Assembly: GCA_964019695.1 (NCBI GenBank)
Contig: OZ026522.1
Location: forward strand, 22,932,477 to 22,996,476
DNA from: Loripinus fragilis
Taxonomy: Eukaryota; Mollusca; Bivalvia; Lucinida; Lucinidae
Direction of reading: 5' to 3'
Length of the DNA: 64,000 nt
In this document: positions 11,082-22,823 of the stretch, one piece after another
Layout: each line of letters begins with the position of its first letter
Position numbering within the stretch: the first letter of the stretch is position 1
The notes under the pieces: generated by a model
Seen by the model: only the letters and a program-made list of their open reading frames with translations
Databases searched by the model: none
What the model was told of the DNA's origin: nothing
Program-made: the position numbers and the translations under genes

Positions 11082-11130
11082 AACAAGAGGGCCCAAGTGC
11101 CCGGGATCGCTCACCTGAGTCTGGGCACAT
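11082..11130. repeat. Terminal fragment of a dispersed element
   Basis: acaagagggccc, then a gggccc/gcccggg self-complementary piece and tcgctcacctgag. The gctcacctgag block recurs at the left edge of the element at 39551, so this is probably a truncated end of a related family. The internal array expected of such an element is absent. Confidence 0.35.
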
Positions 11131-12370
11131 GAGAAGATGATGTATTGGCCTGTGGCTAAGAAGATATACTCATTTCCAATGAAAACTCACCACCTACCAA
11201 AATGACTATATCTTTTCATAGACAAAACATTTAATTTGGCAATTGCGTCTTATTGTACTGTAGCAATCCCGTAAGTTACTGATAGGTCTTTAAAACGGAA
11301 TTCTTACTGATACCCCGTGCTGGAAGCATTTAACAAAACAACCGTCAAAACAGAAAGTCACACAACCAGCCATCGAGAGTGTTAGAATTTTCAAGAGCAT
11401 TATTCTCGCATTTGTCTGTGCATAAATTGTAAAGAATCTCTAAATTTGTAGACTGGAATAGTAAACTTGCCTTGAAAGCGTATAAAACGTCATGATGTGA
11501 CGTCACTAGCGTCATTTTGACTAGCGTGTTAAATCGAGACATTCAAGGAATCCTTCTTTTACTGATGCAAAATTACGACAACGCCATAGCAAGAAGATTT
11601 CTTGCTCGTGTAGCGTGTCGTTAACATCGACGGAGCGTAGGTATCAACGTTTTTTTTTTTTTTTTTTTTTTTTTTTTGATAAACATCAATCTCTAAAAGC
11701 TAGTATACAAAAACCTAAGAATATATGTTTTGACCTCAATGTTAGATAATACTCGCACCAACAGATGGACACAAATTTTAGAAGATTTAAGACGCTAGCG
11801 TTGTGAACAATGGCTGACGACGCGCTCTAACTTGACGTCAATGATACAGCGTCAATTGCTTAGAAAGTTTTTATGACGTTTTGCATGTGTGTGGGTTTGT
11901 ACGACGGAAATAAGCATTGTGTAGTACACTTGGACTGTAGAAATCGTAATTAAACATTTTACGTCGAATTTTGTCGGACCACGCCATATTTAAGCTTGCA
12001 TAGTGACATTATTCGCGTTGGTGTAGTGGTAGGTGTTGCGTCACAGCTGTCAAAGTTGTGGCGAAATGACAGGGGATCTACTGGCAAACAGAAAACATTT
12101 AAACGATATCTTGGGGTCTTTTTGTATAGGCCAAAAATGAGATTCAAGCAATTTGGAGGCTGGCGTTACGTCATGTGTTTACTGAGCCACTGAAATTGAA
12201 ATGTTTGTGCGAAAACATTGCATTTGTCCTAAAAGTAATTATAAATAAAATAATTTTGCACAGTTTTTGATAGGCAACGACTATGCGCATCTGTAGAGTG
12301 GTGCGTTTTCATTGGACATGAGTATATGATATGATTTAAAAATATATTTTTTATTTTAGCTCTGGTAGCA
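11131..12370. other. Unannotated DNA with a poly-T run
   Basis: A 28-bp T run lies at 11650-11677. Two tgacgtca palindromes occur near 11499 and 11834 in stretches rich in gacgt words; I cannot assign them a regulatory role. No gene seen. Confidence 0.4.
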
Positions 12371-12504
12371 ATGTTCAGCCAAGCTGAACCGTCTGATAAA
12401 TTTTGGGAGATAACCACACGAGGACCATTTCTGCGAAATTATTTTGATTTTTGACCAGAGGTTCAGGAAATCTTATTTAAAAGTATTTCTTATCTATAGC
12501 TCTG

Positions 12505-12838
12505 CCAAAGTAAGTAAGGGTGCAAAGATCAGGAATCGATACAATCAAGTACCACATCTGACACAGGATACCAATGGGAAAGTGACAAACTCACAGAAGA
12601 CACCACAAACGCGAGCCAAGAGGTCAGCCCTTTCCCAGCAGGTGACCACAAAGCACATATAAACAGACGTGCACAAAGACATGACAAACACAAGACAGAA
12701 CAAAAACATAAAAGATCCGAAAAAAGAAGTACCGCCTTGGAACGGTCAGTAAAATATTTTACTGGAGGGCTTAAACCGGTTTAACGGCGCCAACCTCACC
12801 CTTAATTCAGATGTGGATCAAGACACATAGAAAGTCAA
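12505..12838 (+). repeat. NQVP-family repeat, ~330 bp copy
   Basis: Starting at gtaagtaagggtgcaaagatc, the sequence matches the inverted copy at 53240-53555 through accggtttaacggcgccaacc and the block ending near aagacacatag. One frame reads RNRYNQVPHLTQDT, a peptide string I remember from predicted proteins of many aquatic invertebrates (unverified). The frame ends after 72 codons. It sits inside the array at 12380-13690. A second partial copy (acgcgcacaaagacatagca...) lies at 12964-13045. Confidence 0.65.
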
Positions 12839-12880
12839 AAGTATTGCAGAATGCTACCCTTAAAGCATTCTGCAATACTT
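12839..12880. repeat. Perfect 17-bp stem hairpin
   Basis: aagtattgcagaatgct is followed 8 bases later by its exact inverse. Such a stem could be a recombination scar or a short palindromic element; no terminator function is implied in a eukaryote. Confidence 0.7.
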
Positions 12881-13699
12881 AAAACCTTCACTTAGCGATA
12901 ATTTGTCTAGAAAACCAATTTTTGGTCTTCTTGTGTGGCCGCTTAAGACAGGTTTACTGTAAATTTACGCGCACAAAGACATAGCAAACACAAGACAGAA
13001 CAAAAACATAAAAGATCCACAAAAGAAGAACCGCCTTGGAACGCCTTTTGGCGGGGCAAAACCATTCGTGCAATTTGATAGAGGGCATCACGAGGAACAT
13101 TTTTGTCAAATTATTTTTAATTTGGACTAGTGGTTCTGGAAAAGATGTCATTTAAAGACATTTCTCATCTAGAGCTCTGGCGACCCCTATATTAAGCCAA
13201 ACGATTTGTGCAATTTTGGTAGAAGCCATCATGAGGAACGATTCTGTGAAATTATTTTGAATTTGAACCAGTGGTTCAGGAGAAAATGTCATTAAAAGAC
13301 ATTTATTATCTAGAGCTTTTGCAGCCCCTTTGTTCGGTGAAGCGGAACAGTTTGTGCCATTTTGGTAGATGAAAACATGAGGAACATTGCTTTGAAATTA
13401 TTTAGATTTTGAACCCGTGGTTCAGGAGGAGATTTTGTTTAAAGGTATTTCTTATCTAGATCTCTGGCGACCCCTGTATTAAGCCTTGCGAACTGTTTGT
13501 GCAATTTTGGTAGAAGGGCATTATGAGGAACAATTCTGTGAACTTAATTTGAATTTTGGGCCTGTGGATAAGGAGGAAATGTCGTTAAAAGACATTTCTT
13601 ATCTAGAGCTCAGGCAGTCCCTTTGCTCGGTGGAGCGGAACCATTTGTGCAATTTTGGTAGAAGGCATCATAAGGATTAGACCTTTTTATATTTGATAT

Positions 13700-13940
13700 G
13701 AATTATTATTCAGTTGACCTTTACCAAGTTTGTTCAAATTATGCCCCTGGGACCAAGACTGGCCATGGCTCAGGGGTCAAATGTTTTACAAGGCATATAT
13801 ATTGAAAATATTGTAAATATAATCAAATCTTCTTGTCTGAAACCACCAGGCCGAAAGCTTTGATATTTGGTAGGTAGCATTATCTACATAGTGTGTTCAA
13901 TTTATGGCCCTGGGGTCAAAATTACCCCGCTTCAGAGGTT
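13700..13940 (+). repeat. Two diverged ~150-bp tandem units
   Basis: The block gttcaa-ttatg-ccctggg--ca-ga occurs at 13732 and again near 13887, followed by similar sequence. It resembles remnants of another ~150-bp array. Confidence 0.45.
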
Positions 13941-14564
13941 TCAGAATGATAATAAAACATTAACTGACTGTAATGTGCATGGCCAGTGGTGAACTAGATT
14001 AATCAGTATCTGGACCCAGAAAGAATATGTAGAGGCAAATTGGTCATTTGCTGTAGAACGATGCCTAATTGGATCAAAATATACCATATTGTTGATATAC
14101 TGACCATATGTAGAAGGACGATTATAGTGCACACTTGTGTGTCTATTTTGTATAAGTAGTGTCTAAACTGCACCCTAAGCGATTTTTATGTCTTAAATGA
14201 CTGTTATTCAATCCTCTCAAATGTTTTTCAATGCTAAATGACTTGTTGTCAGCGACCTACTGCCTAAAGCGACCGCTATAAAGTTGACCAAGATTTAAAA
14301 GTGCCCTGTCTTTGCAACCGTTTTTTCCATTAATCGTTCATATCTCCATTTTCCTCCCAGTAATTTTGTCTTATGTCACCTCCCAGTAATTTTGTCTTAT
14401 GTCAGTTTTAATGTAAGATTTACTAAGCTGCCCTGTGTCTTATTGTTAAAAGTGTATCTAACAAAACAGTGTTAGTTTATTGTATTGCAGTAAGGTATGG
14501 AAAACTGCAGGCACACATAAATTGTCCCATTTTTAATCAGTGAAACGCATGGTAGGTCAACGAA
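13941..14564. other. Unannotated DNA
   Basis: It holds only a 27-bp tandem doubling at 14354-14402 (cctcccagtaattttgtctt repeated). No gene. Confidence 0.45.
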
Positions 14565-15075
14565 ACAGTGCTGATAACAAGATAGAGGAGAAGGCAACGA
14601 TCAGGATTCGACACAATCAAGTACCAAAAATAGTAAGTGAGTATGATCAGGAAATACCACAATCACAAACTGCAGACATACACCCACGGTACCGCGAGGA
14701 AGAGCCACACAACAATCTTGAAACACCAAGAAGACAAACTAAGCATGCCAACCAGCTCTTCCCCATCAAGATGATTGCAAAACTAGAAGGGGCAACAAAA
14801 CATAGAACAATTACAGACTCCCACAATGGGAATAACAATAAACAACAAGTCAACACCAATAGAACCTGACCCAAGACACCATATTGGACAGTGACTAAAA
14901 CACAATAAATCACAACATACAAGAGGTCAGCCCTTTCCAACAGGTGATCACAAGGCTGCAAGGAACAGACAATATAACATAACAAAGATGACTGAAACAT
15001 GAATAACATATGGATCCACAAAAGAAGCACTGGCTTGAAACGATCAGAAAAAATACTGAAGGACTTAACATGAGC
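14565..15075 (+). repeat. NQVP-family repeat, longest copy
   Basis: This ~510 bp copy joins blocks seen separately elsewhere: the RHNQVP segment (as at 12530), the gtatgatcaggaaatacc segment (as at 915 and 55765), and the gaggtcagccctttcc-aacaggtga segment (as at 12620 and 53430). A 109-codon frame at 14540-14869 covers its first half and reads RIRHNQVPKIVSEYDQEIPQ near its N-terminus. Composition and recurrence suggest a repeat-derived frame and not a host gene; the opposite-strand 146-codon frame at 14647-15087 is its shadow. Confidence 0.65.
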
Positions 15076-15099
15076 AGACTGACTCAATAAAGCCGAGTT

Positions 15100-15490
15100 T
15101 GCTGTTTTCCTTTATTGTAGGTTCTCTCTATTTCTGAATGATCCGTTTTTCAAGATTATTTAGAGGTCGCAACATCTGTCGTGATTTCTGTGTGGAGTTG
15201 GTAAAATTTCTCCCTGTGCATCGATATAGTGTTGATATTATTTCATATTCTGGTCCCTCAGGAATATAGGGCTCTGACTGAAAGCAGAATACCACTTAAG
15301 CCGGTGCTAGGGGGAGTGATAATTGTTTCACTTTCCACTAGTTCTCATGAACAACAGTCTGATTTGGTTGTTTTCTTATATTGTAGGTACTCTCTATTTC
15401 TGAAGGATCCGTTGTTTTTCCAGGTTATTGAAACATTTTAACGGTACCACATTCACCCTTAGTTCTGATGTGGATAAAGACACATAGATG
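15100..15490 (+). repeat. Duplicated repeat fragments
   Basis: The block tattgtaggt-ctctctatttctgaa-gatccgtt occurs at 15113 and 15379. After the second copy comes gttctgatgtggat-aagacacatag, the same end block as the NQVP copy at 12805-12830. Confidence 0.5.
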
Positions 15491-15595
15491 TTTGGTTTGC
15501 ATGAATGATCCCTTACTTATCGATGTATCATCTCCAAGTACATACGAAACAAGATTGATTTGTCATCCTACCTTTATTTTTATATCCCTTCAGTA

Positions 15596-16100
15596 GTTAT
15601 CGCCCGACGAAGTCGGAGGGATATAGTTTTGGCGTGGTCTGTGCGTCTGTCCGTGCTACTGATATGGATTTGGGGGCCTTTTTAGTCGTCTGGAGATAGA
15701 CAAGGGGCCATTTCTTAACAAGGAGCCATGGCCCTCTGTAAGTTGCATAAAATGATTCAGGGGACCTCAGGGGAGGTAATAGAATAAACTTTTTAAAAAG
15801 GGACATTTTATGTCTATGGTGATGGACGTCCAAACTGGAAATGGCCCACAGTAATTTGTCAGTCTGATATTAACGGGCAAATTCGGAGCTAAACTGGCCC
15901 ATTATTTGGGACACTTGGCCCCTTATCAATGGCCCATTATACACTGGCCCGATATTCAATATTGGGCGTACGTCGTCCGTCCGTCCATTTCGTCCGTCTG
16001 TCCGTCCGTCCGCTCTTAGGAGAGCGCTGTATGGGGTTATTCTTTTGATTTTTTCATGTTTTTGGGGTTAAAAGTCGCTTGTGGGGTTAACCTCACAAGC
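15596..16100. repeat. Terminal parts of dispersed elements
   Basis: cgcccgacgaagtcggaggg at 15601 forms a small hairpin (ccgac-gaa-gtcgg); its counterpart, cttcgtcgggcgat, ends the element at 34815-35935. A second hairpin, cccgatattcaatattggg, at 15948 precedes a gtccgtccgtcc run, an arrangement also seen at 31341 and 34823. 16033-16100 contains tggggtta blocks like those of the 31490-34100 array. The minus-strand 78-codon frame (15597-15833) lies inside this repeat. Confidence 0.5.
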
Positions 16101-16374
16101 ACCCTGAGATTTTGTGTTTATAGTGTCATTCTGAAGTCAGTAATCATAAAATAATTTAGCCCCGCTATAATGTCCATTCTTCTCATGGACTCTTTCTGAC
16201 GGACAACACCGTGAAATTTTAACAAATGACCGAATGAGCTATACATGTATTATCGATGAAAGCCAGATCATTCCAAATGTAATTACGGAAATCGCCGGAA
16301 TCCACCGAATTAGCCTCTAGCAGCATTATCTTCCGACAGGTGGCATATAGATTGGTTCCCCTCGTTCATAATGC

Positions 16375-16576
16375 AGGGGAGCGCAGTGGCTCAGTGGTAG
16401 AGTGCTTGACTCGAGACCGAAGGGCTGCGGGTTCGAGCCTCACCAGCGTCACTGCGTTGTGTCCTTGAGCAAGACACATTTATCCTAGCTTAGTATTGGT
16501 TCAACCCAGGAAGACCCGTCCCGCATAACTGAAAGATTGTTGAGTGGACGTAAAGAATCAAATCAAACAAACAAAA
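16375..16576 (+). mobile_element. tRNA-derived SINE, copy in duplication unit 1
   Basis: Head gagcgcagtggctcagtgg (A box), then ggttcgagcc (B box), body ccttgagcaagacacat, and an (aaac)n-like tail. A 13-bp target duplication, tcgttcataatgc, lies at 16362-16374 and 16577-16589. The tRNA-like head is a promoter relic and not a functional tRNA gene. Confidence 0.9.
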
Positions 16577-17656
16577 TCGTTCATAATGCTCTACCTTCGT
16601 TACGCATATAATATGCTGACAAGCTATTAAACAAGGGAGACCAGTCAATACCACTGCGTATGCGCGACAATGCCTGTAGCAGAGAACAACAATATGGCGG
16701 TTGAAGTGAAGGAATATGTGTAAACAACATATTTTTTTAGATTATTAGCTCGTTTTTAACTTTCAGAAGGCGATTTCTTTGTGGCGATGTATGGATCCAA
16801 TATCTGGGAAAGTTAAACATGTGATCTCTGCCGATCATCGCGCATGGCGTCATTTTTTTCTTGGTTCTTGTCAATAAGAACTGGGGCCAATTTCATCAAT
16901 AAAGATCGTACGATATATCTTAAATTGTGCGTACGTTGTTTTCTGAGAAGTGCGTACGTCAGTTTCATCAAAACATCTTAAATTGTTCGTAAAGACAAAA
17001 ATGTGCGTTTCATTAAAAAGGTCGTATTTTTAACTTTGCCTAACTCCAGTCTCCAAATATCATGTGATTGGTCACGTGCAGACTTTATATAGCCGTGTAA
17101 AGTGGTTTAACACAGGGTGAAAAATACGTAGGTATGTGAAGAAAGTTTTAAAGAAGAAGCATGTGCGGATCCTAATGAGGGCAGGGGGTCCGGACCTCCC
17201 TCCCCTTGGTAAATCACAAGTATGTATGTTTCCATAGATATATACGGCAGTTCGAATTTCGAAATACAAATATCGAATGGTAATTTGATATTCTTGCATA
17301 GATCTCTATTCGTATAGCTGTTTACACCCATTGTCAAATGAACGAAAATCCATGTTCAAATCAGGAGATTCACGTGCTGTTTGAACATGGGTCTGAACTT
17401 GAAAATACTTAAAATGAGCCCTGCATTATTTGCATTATGTTATATACGGAACGCATTGCGGACCAGATTGATCATTTCGCCGGTGTTTTTGTTCGCGAAA
17501 ACGTTGCGTAGGGTTATGACGTAATGACGTTCGAAAGTACACAGCCGACGCCATTTTGTTTAGAGGAATTCAGTGTAAGAAAATGGACAATTTAATGTTT
17601 TAGCAGCGTTTTCAGTGCGAATTGAGCTGGAATAAGGTAAAATATGCAAGAATAAC

Positions 17657-17795
17657 GATCACACATGTTTGTTTCATTGCATTAACACTTGCCGGGTCCC
17701 TCGGATGATGTTGAACACTCGGCCTATCGGCCTCGTGTTCAAACAGCATACTCGGGACCCGGCAAATGTTAATGCATGAAAAAACATGTGTGATC
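17657..17795. repeat. Palindromic insert, ~60-bp arms
   Basis: gatcacacatgtttgttt... pairs with ...aaacatgtgtgatc, and cttgccgggtccc pairs with gggacccggcaaat. The inner loop also pairs (gttgaacactcgg with cctcgtgttcaaac). An exact second copy at 22069-22207 comes from the segmental duplication. The two minus-strand 64-codon frames at these sites are palindrome by-products. Confidence 0.75.
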
Positions 17796-17807
17796 CCTAT
17801 ATTCAAA

Positions 17808-18200
17808 ATCGTGCATTAAAAGTTAGTTTTGATATTAAGAACTTGATTTTGGGTAACTTTCCAAATGCTAAAGAAGGTTTTTGACCCTCATTAGATGAAA
17901 ACCCTCGCAGTTCGAATATCGAATTGGTACTTTGATATTCAAAATCGTGCATTTAAAGTTAGTTTTGATATTACAAACTTGATATTCGGTAACTTTCCGA
18001 ATGCCAAAGAAGGTTTTTGACCCTTATAAGATCAAAAACAGCGGCAGTTCGAATATCGAATTACGAATATCAAATTGGTAATTTGATATTCAAAATCGTG
18101 CATTAAAAGTCAGTTTTGACATTGAAAACATGGTATGCGGTAATTTTCTGGATGCCAAGGAAGGGTTTTGAGCACAATAGCATGAAACAGTTACAGTCCG
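17808..18200 (+). repeat. Three ~131-bp tandem units
   Basis: Units begin attcaaaatcgtgcatt at 17801, 17937 and 18088 and share gttagttttgatatt, ggtaactttcc-aatgc-aa and aaggtttttgaccct. The third is cut short in copy 2 by the 1.14 kb difference. Confidence 0.7.
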
Positions 18201-18477
18201 AATAACTAAATTGAATCTCAAAAATCGAATATCGAACTAACTTCTCAATTTGAATCTCGAATATCGAATATCGAACTAACTTCTCAATCGAATATCGAAT
18301 ATCGAACTAACTTCTAATTGCTTGATTGTTGTGATGCTCATTTACAGATCCCTAAAGAGGGACATACTATTATCATTTGAACATAAGAGTGATAGATTAT
18401 ATTGTATTCATAACAAAAATGGTACATGTAATGTTTCAAGAAACTGTGTCCCAAAAATTACTCGTTTGCACACTTTA

Positions 18478-18699
18478 TGTTTACCTATACATGTCGAATG
18501 GAGTTTCCCATATTAATCTTTTGGACAAGCTCAAAACCACTTTTGGGATGTTGTTTGTGGTGTTGTTTTTTTTATTCAAATTTATAGCGAACAACAGCGG
18601 AGGACCTGATCCGACGCCACCTTGGTTATGTGGCGTCTGATCTGGATCTGCACTGTTTGCCAACGTCCAACAAAATGGAGGCAAGGCGTAACTGAGTTA
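18478..18699 (+). mobile_element. TTAA-type miniature element inside the extra 1.14 kb
   Basis: The order matches 37898-38100 and 40796-41025: a tttcccat-tt block, ttttggacaagctc, a gttgttt-gtggt block, then the palindromic core gatccgacgccac / gtggcgtctgatctgg and gcactgtttgcca. The right end reads gagttaaac. It is present only in copy 1 of the duplication. Confidence 0.55.
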
Positions 18700-20786
18700 A
18701 ACATCACACCCCGGGTGCTTGAGATAACAAGTCGAAATTTTCGAAAATTTAAAAATCTAGAATGCAACTTGTAATACAGTTGGAACTGAGATTGTGCTAA
18801 CCCGGATGTATGTCCCTTCATGGAGAATGTAAAGTTCTACTGAAAACTCTTGTGAACAGCTCCCACATATACATACTCATACAAAGACATACGTTTTGAA
18901 ACTTTATCGAATGTAGAACGTATGGTTGTTTGACGAAAGCCCCCTTGAGCTCATCATTGTCGTCCCTGGCAGTCATGCAAATGGACGATGACTTACCCGT
19001 ACATTTGAATGTGTACATTAGTATGTTTAATCAATGGTGACATGTGAAAAGGTCCAAAAATATCCCGTTGGTCCCTTCCCTTAAACGTGATGGGTATGCA
19101 TAAATTCAGCTTCTGACGGTGGCCATAGGCGAATCTCTTGGTGACCGTATAATGCGTGGAAGGGGTGGGAGAGGTTACTTGGACAAATAAATAACTCATT
19201 AGCACCATGAAAAGGGAGTCTTATTTTCTCATTTTGGTAAACCATATAGTATGTAAAGGGTGGTCTTGATTGTAGTACTTTCGAGGTATTTAAACCTTTG
19301 TCGATGTTTTGCTCTTCAGTCTCTATAATCGTGTGAAATGTCTTGGTGGTTTTGTAGTACATGTAAGTTAGTAATATTTAAGACAAAGATGTCAGCTGCG
19401 ACACCTAAATAGTTGTCTTAAATATACGACAAAAAGTAAGAAGTTCGCAATGTTCAATAGTTTGATGAAACCCGATTTTTAACGTACGAACTTCGTACGA
19501 TGTTTTTAAGACAAAAACACGTCGTAAACTCGTTGATGAAATTGGCCCCTGGTGGGGTAAATTTGTAAAGTCAAAACGTGCCATTTTGATAGTAAAAAAA
19601 AGAAAATGACGGGCTTCAATGCAGATTCAAATACGATAACAGTGCCGGAAAACACTGAAAGCATTGAACAGGGTCTCAGTGCGAGAGATGCAACTTTTTA
19701 GAACCTGTCTTCGGGGTCTGTGAAAACAAAGGCGCAGACCAGCCTGTGCATCCTCACAGTCCGATTAGCGCTTTTGTTATTCAATTCCTGAAAATATTGA
19801 TATATAAACATGCTTCATACCAAATTCAACTATTCTAGCTAGTCTATGTAGCTGAGCAGACTGGTTTCGAATTGCTCGGTTTCTTCACGTCTCAACGCCC
19901 AATTATTATAAGTAAATAATAATGTGTCAGATTTGATTCTAGGCTGCGGGAGTGTGATAATTACCTTTTGTTTTGGCAATATTGGCCCAAAATTTCAAGT
20001 TCCCTGCGTAGCTACTTCCGCATTGTGTAGAGATTTGGCGCATATCCGGTATCTTATGCATATTTGCATTTTGGTCCCTTTAATCTATTCAATTCGTTTA
20101 ATTCTGTTAATTTCCGCCGATCTAGAGTTTGTTGATACTAAATTGGGCATTTCTACTTTCGTTTTTTAACAAAATGGCTGTCTCATTTTTTGCGAAATGA
20201 AATGCAGAAATCTGATAATGACAGTGTGCAAACGTGCGCACAGAAACCTGAAACTACAGCTGTACCTCGTTTGGCCAGGTGACAGAAAAAAAATGAGTGC
20301 ATCATGACTTTCCAAGACGATGAATGGCCTGGCACTAGTGGCAGGGAAGTGACCATTTCTGAGGAATATTAAATTGTCTTCTACCGACCATGGTCACATA
20401 AGGTATGTGCCATTTAGTTAATATATCTATTTTCCAAAAATCTATCATTCTGGAGAAGAGGGTGCTCTTATTCCATTTGTTTATATTCAAATCAGATACC
20501 CCTCCCACTCTTCTCCATACCCTGAGATTTTGTGTTTATAGTGTCATTCTGAAGTCAGTAATCATAAAATAATTTAGCCCCGCTATAATGTCCATTCTTC
20601 TCATGGACTCTTTCTGACGGACAACACCGTGAAATTTTAACAAATGACCGAATGAGCTATATTATCGATGAAAGCCAGATCATTCCAAATGTAATTACGG
20701 AAATCGCCGGAATCCATCGAATTAGCCTCTAGCAGCATTATCTTCCGACAGGTGGCATATAGATTGGTTCCCCTCGTTCATAATGC

Positions 20787-20988
20787 AGGGGAGCGCAGTG
20801 GCTCAGTGGTAGAGTGCTTGACTCGAGACCGAAGGGCTGCGGGTTCGAGCCTCACCAGCGTCACTGCGTTGTGTCCTTGAGCAAGACACATTTATCCTAG
20901 CTTAGTACTGGTTCAACCCAGGAAGACCCGTCCCGCATAACTGAAAGATTGTTGAGTGGACGTAAAGAATCAAATCAAACAAACAAAA
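20787..20988 (+). mobile_element. tRNA-derived SINE, copy in duplication unit 2
   Basis: It has the same head, body and tail as 16375-16576 and the same 13-bp target duplication, tcgttcataatgc (20774-20786, 20989-21001). The SINE was therefore already in place when the unit duplicated. Confidence 0.9.
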
Positions 20989-21294
20989 TCGTTCATAATG
21001 CTCTACCTTCGTTACGCATATAATATGCTGACAAGCTATTAAACAAGGGAGACCAGTCAATACCACTGCGTATGCGCGACAATGCCTGTAGCAGAGAACA
21101 ACAATATGACGGTTGAAGTGAAGGAATATGTGTAAACAACATATTTTTTTAGATTATTAGCTCGTTTTTAACTTTCAGAAGGCGATTTCTTTGTGGCGAT
21201 GTATGGATCCAATATCTGGGAAAGTTAAACATGTGATCTCTGCCGATCATCGCGCATGGCGTCATTTTTTTCTTGGTTCTTGTCAATAAGAACT

Positions 21295-22823
21295 GGGGCC
21301 AATTTCATCAATAAAGATCGTACGATATATCTTAAATTGTGCGTACGTTGTTTTCTGAGAAGTGCGTACGTCAGTTTCATCAAAACATCTTAAATTGTTC
21401 GTAAAGACAAAAATGTGCGTTTCATTAAAAACGTCGTATTTTTAACTTTGCCTAACTCCAGTCTCCAAATATCATGTGATTGGTCACGTGCAGACTTTAT
21501 ATAGCCGTGTAAAGTGGTTTAACACAGGGTGAAAAATACGTAGGTATGTGAAGAAAGTTTTAAAGAAGAAGCATGTGCGGATCCTAATGAGGGCAGGGGG
21601 TCCGGACCTCCCTCCCCTTGGTAAATCACAAGTATGTATGTTTCCATAGATATATACGGCAGTTCGAATTTCGAAATACAAATATCGAATGGTAATTTGA
21701 TATTCTTGCATAGATCTCTATTCGTATAGCTGTTTACACCCATTGTCAAATGAACGAAAATCCATGTTCAAATCAGGAGATTCACGTGCTGTTTGAACAT
21801 GGGTCTGAACTTGAAAATACTTAAAATGAGCCCTGCATTATTTGCATTATGTTATATACGGAACGCATTGCGGACCAGATTGATCATTTCGCCGGTGTTT
21901 TTGTTCGCGAAAACGTTGCGTAGGGTTATGACGTAATGACGTTCGAAAGTACACAGCCGACGCCATTTTGTTTAGAGGAATTCAGTGTAAGAAAATGGAC
22001 AATTTAATGTTTTAGCAGCGTTTTCAGTGCGAATTGAGCTGGAATAAGGTAAAATATGCAAGAATAACGATCACACATGTTTGTTTCATTGCATTAACAC
22101 TTGCCGGGTCCCTCGGATGATGTTGAACACTCGGCCTATCGGCCTCGTGTTCAAACAGCATACTCGGGACCCGGCAAATGTTAATGCATGAAAAAACATG
22201 TGTGATCCCTATATTCAAAATCGTGCATTAAAAGTTAGTTTTGATATTAAGAACTTGATTTTGGGTAACTTTCCAAATGCTAAAGAAGGTTTTTGACCCT
22301 CATTAGATGAAAACCCTCGCAGTTCGAATATCGAATTGGTACTTTGATATTCAAAATCGTGCATTTAAAGTTAGTTTTGATATTACAAACTTGATATTCG
22401 GTAACTTTCCGAATGCCAAAGAAGGTTTTTGACCCTTATAAGATCAAAAACAGCGGCAGTTCGAATATCGAATTACGAATATCAAATTGGTAATTTGATA
22501 TTCAAAATCGTGCATGTATTTAGTATGTAAAGGGTGGTCTTGATTGTAGTACTTTCGAGGTATTTAAACCTTTGTCGATGTTTTGCTCTTCAGTCTCTAT
22601 AATCGTGTGAAATGTCTTGGTGGTTTTGTAGTACATGTAAGTTAGTAATATTTAAGACAAAGATGTCAGCTGCGACACCTAAATAGTTGTCTTAAATATA
22701 CGACAAAAAGTAAGAAGTTCGCAATGTTCAATAGTTTGATGAAACCCGATTTTTAACGTACGAACTTCGTACGATGTTTTTAAGACAAAAACACGTCGTA
22801 AACTCGTTGATGAAATTGGCCCC
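21295..22823. mobile_element. Inverted-repeat element, internally deleted copy (1.53 kb)
   Basis: It has the same ggggccaatttcatcaa ends as 16883-19549 but is 1138 bp shorter, and includes the palindrome at 22069-22207. Confidence 0.6.

Larger units (their letters stand above)
12380..13690 (+). repeat. Degenerate tandem array, ~140-bp unit, interrupted
   Basis: Units share the order gaa-c-tttgtgcaattttgg, gagga-c-attctgtgaaatta, tttgaa-ttg-acc-gtggttcagg, gacatttcttatctagag, ctctggc-accc. Unit starts fall near 12385, 13060, 13200, 13345, 13490 and 13635. Between the first and second units lie NQVP-family insertions at 12505-12838 and 12955-13045. The array shares motifs with 38816-39550. It is non-coding. 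Confidence 0.65.
16883..19549. mobile_element. Inverted-repeat element in duplication unit 1 (2.67 kb)
   Basis: Ends ggggccaatttcatcaa (16883) and its exact inverse (19533-19549) bound the element; the sub-ends also pair (gatcgtacgat-t / cttcgtacgatg). Inside are a palindromic insert (17657-17795), three ~131-bp tandem units, simple repeats of atcgaatatcgaa (18215-18310), and a TTAA-type miniature element (18478-18699). No transposase frame is visible, so it is non-autonomous or a composite. Confidence 0.6.
16101..20518 (+). repeat. Segmental tandem duplication, copy 1 (4418 bp)
   Basis: The sequence from accctgagattttgtg at 16101 to ccctcccactcttctccat at 20518 is repeated at 20519-23794. 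Only a handful of single-base differences were noticed over the shared ~3.28 kb. Copy 1 has about 1.14 kb (18107-19245) that copy 2 lacks, plus 6 bp near 16244. All small open frames in it occur in both copies or lie in the extra part, and none looks like a gene. Confidence 0.9.

Noticed and set aside
11499..11841. CRE-type tgacgtca sites as a promoter
   Set aside because: Two eight-base matches without a gene or other promoter sequence nearby are not enough.
14647..15087. 146-codon minus-strand frame, hydrophobic
   Set aside because: It lies antisense to the NQVP repeat; hydrophobicity follows from the base composition of the opposite strand.
16377..16450. tRNA gene suggested by A- and B-box motifs (also 20789, 3040-3110 and 53556-53615)
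   Set aside because: The heads continue into a SINE body and tail with target duplications, and do not fold into a complete tRNA with an acceptor stem; they are promoter relics.
17072..17337. Minus-strand frames of 75-76 codons found twice (also 21484-21749)
   Set aside because: Their recurrence is explained by the segmental duplication, and they lie in repeat DNA.
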